Assembly: GCA_964397295.1 (NCBI GenBank)
Contig: CAYNJG010000283.1
Location: 1 to 8,779, forward strand
Length of the DNA stretch: 8,779 nt
Reading direction: 5' to 3'
Source of the DNA: CAYNJG01 sp964397295
GTDB taxonomy: Bacteria; Planctomycetota; Planctomycetia; Pirellulales; Pirellulaceae
Program-made: the position numbers and the translations under genes
The notes under the pieces: generated by a model
The model's database searches: none
What the model saw: the letters and a program-made list of their open reading frames with translations, nothing else
What the model was told of the DNA's origin: nothing
Shown here: one piece after another, positions 5,775 through 8,779 of the stretch
Layout of the letters: every line of letters begins with the position of its first letter
How positions within the stretch are numbered: position 1 is the stretch's first letter

Positions 5775-6000
5775 AGACTTTGCGATCGAGTAGCATTTCC
5801 TTACGAATTCTGTTCGTTTGCGGAAGCAGAGTGGGGGCTTTGTGTAAAGAAATGTGGTCGGACTCACTCCTGGGCTTTTCTCGCGCCAGTAGTGATGTGA
5901 TGTCGCGAGCCTCTCTCTTTGGCGTTTGAGCGATGCTCGCACTCTGCAGTCTTTGCATTTAGTGATCCCAATGACAGCGAGTTGTTTCGTGGGGAGTGTT

Positions 6001-6059
6001 AGCTTCCAAGTCAAAATGAGAACTTGGGCTAAGGAATTTCGAAATTGATAGAACTATCA
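6001..6059. promoter_or_regulatory. Cluster of three inverted repeats upstream of the TPR gene
   Basis: Three dyads lie side by side: CCAAGT (6006-6011) with ACTTGG (6022-6027), which AGC/GCT at 6001-6003 and 6028-6030 may extend past a two-base bulge; the perfect 12-bp palindrome AATTTCGAAATT (6035-6046); and TGATAG-AA-CTATCA (6046-6059), which shares one base with the previous one. The cluster ends 72 bp before the TPR start codon. It looks like an operator region for one or both divergent genes. Confidence 0.4.
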
Positions 6060-6131
6060 GCGCAATCCAGACACATTGACTTTCATAGATCCGCGTACCT
6101 TGTCGATATCTTTCACATTACGGGTTAGGTA

Positions 6132-8779
6132 ATGTGGCTACCGCTGCGCATGCAGCGATGGCAACGGAAGTTGGACAAGCAACGAATGCAGTCACGGCTA
6201 GTACAGTTAAGTTTCGCGATGTTGTGCGGCGCTGTGATCACAGCGCACGTTGCTTGGACGTTGATGGATGGAAGTTCCGAATCGACAACTCGACCATCTC
6301 CGTCGACCGTGCAAACTGCCCGACAGCCGACAACACGTTCCGCTGCCAGTCTTCCAAGTCCGCAGCAGCCGAAACTTGTCGGGGATCGGATTGCCACGCA
6401 ATGGCAACAACACCCCGGCGGAAATCTACGGCGTCTCGAGTTTCAGCAAAGCGATGAGCAGGGCACTGGTGTCGTTCAAAGTTCAGTGCCGACGGTTTTA
6501 CCATTGCCACCAGATGACGCATGGTTTTCACCGGAGCCAAACCCTGTCAACGAGTTCAATCCGCTGAGATCTGAAGTGCGCGCGGATCCTCGACCCCGCG
6601 CGACCGAGAAGCAATTGCATGATTCAACCAATGTTGGGGCAGTATCACCGGCAAACAGAATAGCGCAGCGTCAGCAAGCGGAGGTACTACCGCCACCATT
6701 GTCGATGGAGATCAGCCCACCCGGTGCAGTCAGCTTGCCCAGTGAAGAAATGCTAGATGCAACGTTGCCAAATACGGTAACGGACTCAATCACCGCACCA
6801 AGCACGAAAAAGCCCGTATCGCCGATCACTTTACCGCCTGAAAAGCCGTTGACTAGCGAGCCTGCGAATACGCCCTTTCTGAATCGTCCGCAGTTGCCGT
6901 CGAGTGAACCGTTTCCTTCTGGCTCGCACTCGCGAAATCACGTCGAATCGAATGACGAGCCAGTCGCATCGCCCACTGATCTGTTCCCAGCATTCAATGG
7001 AACGTATCCGGATCCACCGCCACTGCAATCGTCAGACCAGCGAACCAACGCCGAGACACCGTCTACAGCAAACACTCACGAAATCTCGCTGCCGGACAGG
7101 GATAGTAAAACAACTGAATTCACCCTGCCGTCGAACGCCAAGCCACAAGATCCTTTCAGCAAGGAAGTGGCTGTACAGCGTAGTAATGACTTGGCGGACG
7201 CCGAGCCAGAGTATCTGGACGAAAAAATCGAAGACGAAACGGTTGATGATACGGCTGAAGGAAAAGAAGAACGCGGCTTGTTTCTCCAGTCAGCTCGGAA
7301 CGCCGTGCAATTACACCGCAACGATTTGGCAACCAAGCGATTTACAGAATACTTGCGACGGTATCCGAATGACGGGATCGCTCGTTCAGAGTTTGCTGGG
7401 CTTCTTTCGTCGTTGGGTCGCACCAAGTTGGCGGCAGTGCATCTGGAGCATTTACGAGCTCAGTTCCCCGGCAGTCTGGCTTCTTTGCGACTGTATGCGG
7501 ACATCCATCTACAGTTGAAATACTATGCAAAAGCTGAGGCGGCGCTGAATCAGTTGCTCATTCATCGCGAGTATCAAGTCCAAGCCGCTATCGACCTTGC
7601 TCGCGTTTACGCTGCCACCAATCGGCGTTTGGAAGCTGTACGTATCTACGAAGAACTGTTGCGATATGCGGGAAGCAATACGTTTAAACGCAAGATGGAT
7701 CTCGCCGAACTGCTGCTCGAAATTCAACGTCCAGCGGAAGCGCTGGCGTTGCTTCACGAGTTGCACGCAATGCAGCCCGTGAACCTGAAGATCATGAAGT
7801 TGATGGTGCTGGCCAGTGCGCGAATGGGCAATGGTGCGGAAACGTACGAGTACATCTCGCAGATGCAAGGTATCGAGCCCGAGAATATCTCGACGCGTTA
7901 CGAACTAGCCGAACAGCTGTTCAACGAACAGTTCTTTCGCGAGACCGTACTCATTGATCAACAGATCTTCAATTTCGAACCGAACAGCACCATTGCGTTA
8001 GTCCGATCAGCTACGAGCAATCTGCGGCTCTTCGAAATGGTAGCTGCGAAGACCTTGCTCGATGGCGTTCGCGATGGTGACGAAACACCGAACTACTGGC
8101 GAGCATTGGCCGAATACCATTCGTTGGTTGGCGAGCACTCGGATGCGTTGGCGATTTGTCACCGGATTCTGTTTGAAAGTCCGTCCGATCTGAAAACGCA
8201 GATGACGCTGGGACATGCCTATTTGCGGTCGCGGCAGTTGGAACGAGCCATCAACGCGTTCGCCGGAGTAGCATCCTCAGCATTGGAGGCAGGTGTTGAG
8301 GACGGCCCGCAATTGCACCTCGAAGCGGTAGCCGCACACGCACGTGCGTTGGCGGAAGCGAGACGATTTGATCAAGCGATCTCCGTTCTGGATCTCGCAG
8401 AGGTGACGGATCAAACGGCCGATTCTTTGTTGGACGCATTCATTGATGTTCATACGAAGGCACGGCAGTACGGAAAAGCTATTGAGTCAACACGACTTGG
8501 AATTCGACAAGCGGTTGGCAACCATCGTCGCGAACTTCAGCTTCGGGCGCGGCTGGGCGTATTGTTGGCGAGGAACGGTGAATATGCGAACGCGATCCAA
8601 GAACTCAACGTTGTTGAAGAATGGTCTAAAGAGCCGTTGCCGGAAGCCGTCTACGGAAAGTACCAAGCTTACAAAATGCTGGGCAACGCCAACGCACGGC
8701 AACAAGCATTGACGAAGTATTTGGGTCCACTGTCGTCGGACAGTTATTTACAAGTGCGAGTGGCGGAGTTGGCGAGCGA
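6132..8779 (+). CDS. Membrane-anchored TPR-repeat protein, C-terminus beyond the window
   Basis: Open for 882 codons to the right edge with no stop, so the C-terminus is missing. An in-frame TAG at 6126 lies 3 bp before the ATG at 6132, so this is the first possible start; no strong Shine-Dalgarno sequence is visible. Residues 1-22 are very basic (R6, R9, R12, K13, K16, R18, R22) and are followed by one hydrophobic segment at about 23-45, giving a signal-anchor with the N-terminus in the cytoplasm and the rest outside the inner membrane. Residues about 47-350 are a Pro/Ser/Thr-rich, probably disordered linker, and 352-382 is strongly acidic. From about 383 onward the sequence is helical with repeated TPR signatures, for example A389-YPND, LARVYAATNRRLEAVRIYEELL (split at 489-510), LGHAYLRSRQLERAINAF (693-710) and LLARNGEYANAIQEL (811-825). 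TPR arrays mediate protein contacts. PelB/BcsC-like export scaffolds are one possibility, but the function is unknown. Confidence 0.88.
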   Translation, partial: MWLPLRMQRWQRKLDKQRMQSRLVQLSFAMLCGAVITAHVAWTLMDGSSESTTRPSPSTVQTARQPTTRSAASLPSPQQPKLVGDRIATQWQQHPGGNLRRLEFQQSDEQGTGVVQSSVPTVLPLPPDDAWFSPEPNPVNEFNPLRSEVRADPRPRATEKQLHDSTNVGAVSPANRIAQRQQAEVLPPPLSMEISPPGAVSLPSEEMLDATLPNTVTDSITAPSTKKPVSPITLPPEKPLTSEPANTPFLNRPQLPSSEPFPSGSHSRNHVESNDEPVASPTDLFPAFNGTYPDPPPLQSSDQRTNAETPSTANTHEISLPDRDSKTTEFTLPSNAKPQDPFSKEVAVQRSNDLADAEPEYLDEKIEDETVDDTAEGKEERGLFLQSARNAVQLHRNDLATKRFTEYLRRYPNDGIARSEFAGLLSSLGRTKLAAVHLEHLRAQFPGSLASLRLYADIHLQLKYYAKAEAALNQLLIHREYQVQAAIDLARVYAATNRRLEAVRIYEELLRYAGSNTFKRKMDLAELLLEIQRPAEALALLHELHAMQPVNLKIMKLMVLASARMGNGAETYEYISQMQGIEPENISTRYELAEQLFNEQFFRETVLIDQQIFNFEPNSTIALVRSATSNLRLFEMVAAKTLLDGVRDGDETPNYWRALAEYHSLVGEHSDALAICHRILFESPSDLKTQMTLGHAYLRSRQLERAINAFAGVASSALEAGVEDGPQLHLEAVAAHARALAEARRFDQAISVLDLAEVTDQTADSLLDAFIDVHTKARQYGKAIESTRLGIRQAVGNHRRELQLRARLGVLLARNGEYANAIQELNVVEEWSKEPLPEAVYGKYQAYKMLGNANARQQALTKYLGPLSSDSYLQVRVAELAS

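Larger units (their letters stand above)
5691..6131. other. 441-bp divergent intergenic region between the Sde182-like and TPR genes
   Basis: This should contain both divergent promoters. The Sde182-like frame stays open through part of it but shows no protein-like composition. An 11-bp direct repeat lies near the Sde182-like start and a cluster of inverted repeats lies near the TPR gene. TTGACT at about 6077-6082 resembles a -35 box for the TPR gene, but no good -10 box is at the right distance. No RNA gene was recognised. Confidence 0.5.

Noticed and set aside
5691..6014. N-terminal extension of the Sde182-like protein to an ATG at 6014
   Set aside because: The extra 108 residues show no domain or signal-like order and would bury the LEPR-XLL-like motif, which normally lies near the N-terminus.
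6225..6236. Lipoprotein signal around Cys32 of the TPR protein
   Set aside because: The residues before the Cys (FAML) do not fit a lipobox and the Cys is in the middle of the hydrophobic segment, so a signal-anchor is the better reading.
6134..7518. Other plus- and minus-strand frames inside the TPR gene
   Set aside because: All lie within the 882-codon frame starting at 6132, which alone has a signal-anchor and TPR repeats.

Overview
The window looks like chromosomal DNA from a planctomycete, probably of the Pirellulaceae/Rhodopirellula type. The strongest evidence is the predicted secreted protein at 3966-5690. It starts with an LEPR-XLL-like N-terminal motif (FESLEHRTLLA) and ends in dockerin-like EF-hand repeats, a combination typical of planctomycete exported proteins. 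The moderate GC content, wide gene spacing, several genes without a Shine-Dalgarno sequence, and a CsrA with a long tail all fit. This assignment is inference from motifs; no rRNA or other marker gene is present.

Layout from left to right: the tRNA-modification gene mnmG (minus, 178-2007); a divergent intergenic region with promoter-like boxes and a 12-bp palindrome; a cold-shock-domain gene (plus, 2334-2534) with a strong ribosome binding site and a clear intrinsic terminator; about 550 bp without a confident gene, holding two strong hairpins and a possibly decayed small reading frame; csrA (minus, 3167-3442) with a strong ribosome binding site and a 5' leader hairpin; about 520 bp of non-coding DNA with several inverted repeats; a Sde182/DUF1593-type nucleoside-hydrolase-like exported protein (minus, 3966-5690); a 441-bp divergent intergenic region with a direct repeat and a cluster of inverted repeats; and a large membrane-anchored TPR protein (plus, from 6132) that is still open at the right edge.

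The genes do not form an operon: every neighbouring pair is divergent or convergent, except the two minus-strand genes csrA and the Sde182-like gene, which are 523 bp apart. Three are global housekeeping or post-transcriptional genes (MnmG acts on tRNA wobble uridines, the cold-shock protein on mRNA structure, CsrA on translation). The other two are envelope or extracellular genes. I found no CRISPR array, tRNA, rRNA, insertion sequence, prophage or defence system. The most interesting items are the modular exported Sde182-like protein, the architecture of the truncated TPR protein, the leader and tail of csrA, and the inverted-repeat cluster between the two envelope genes.
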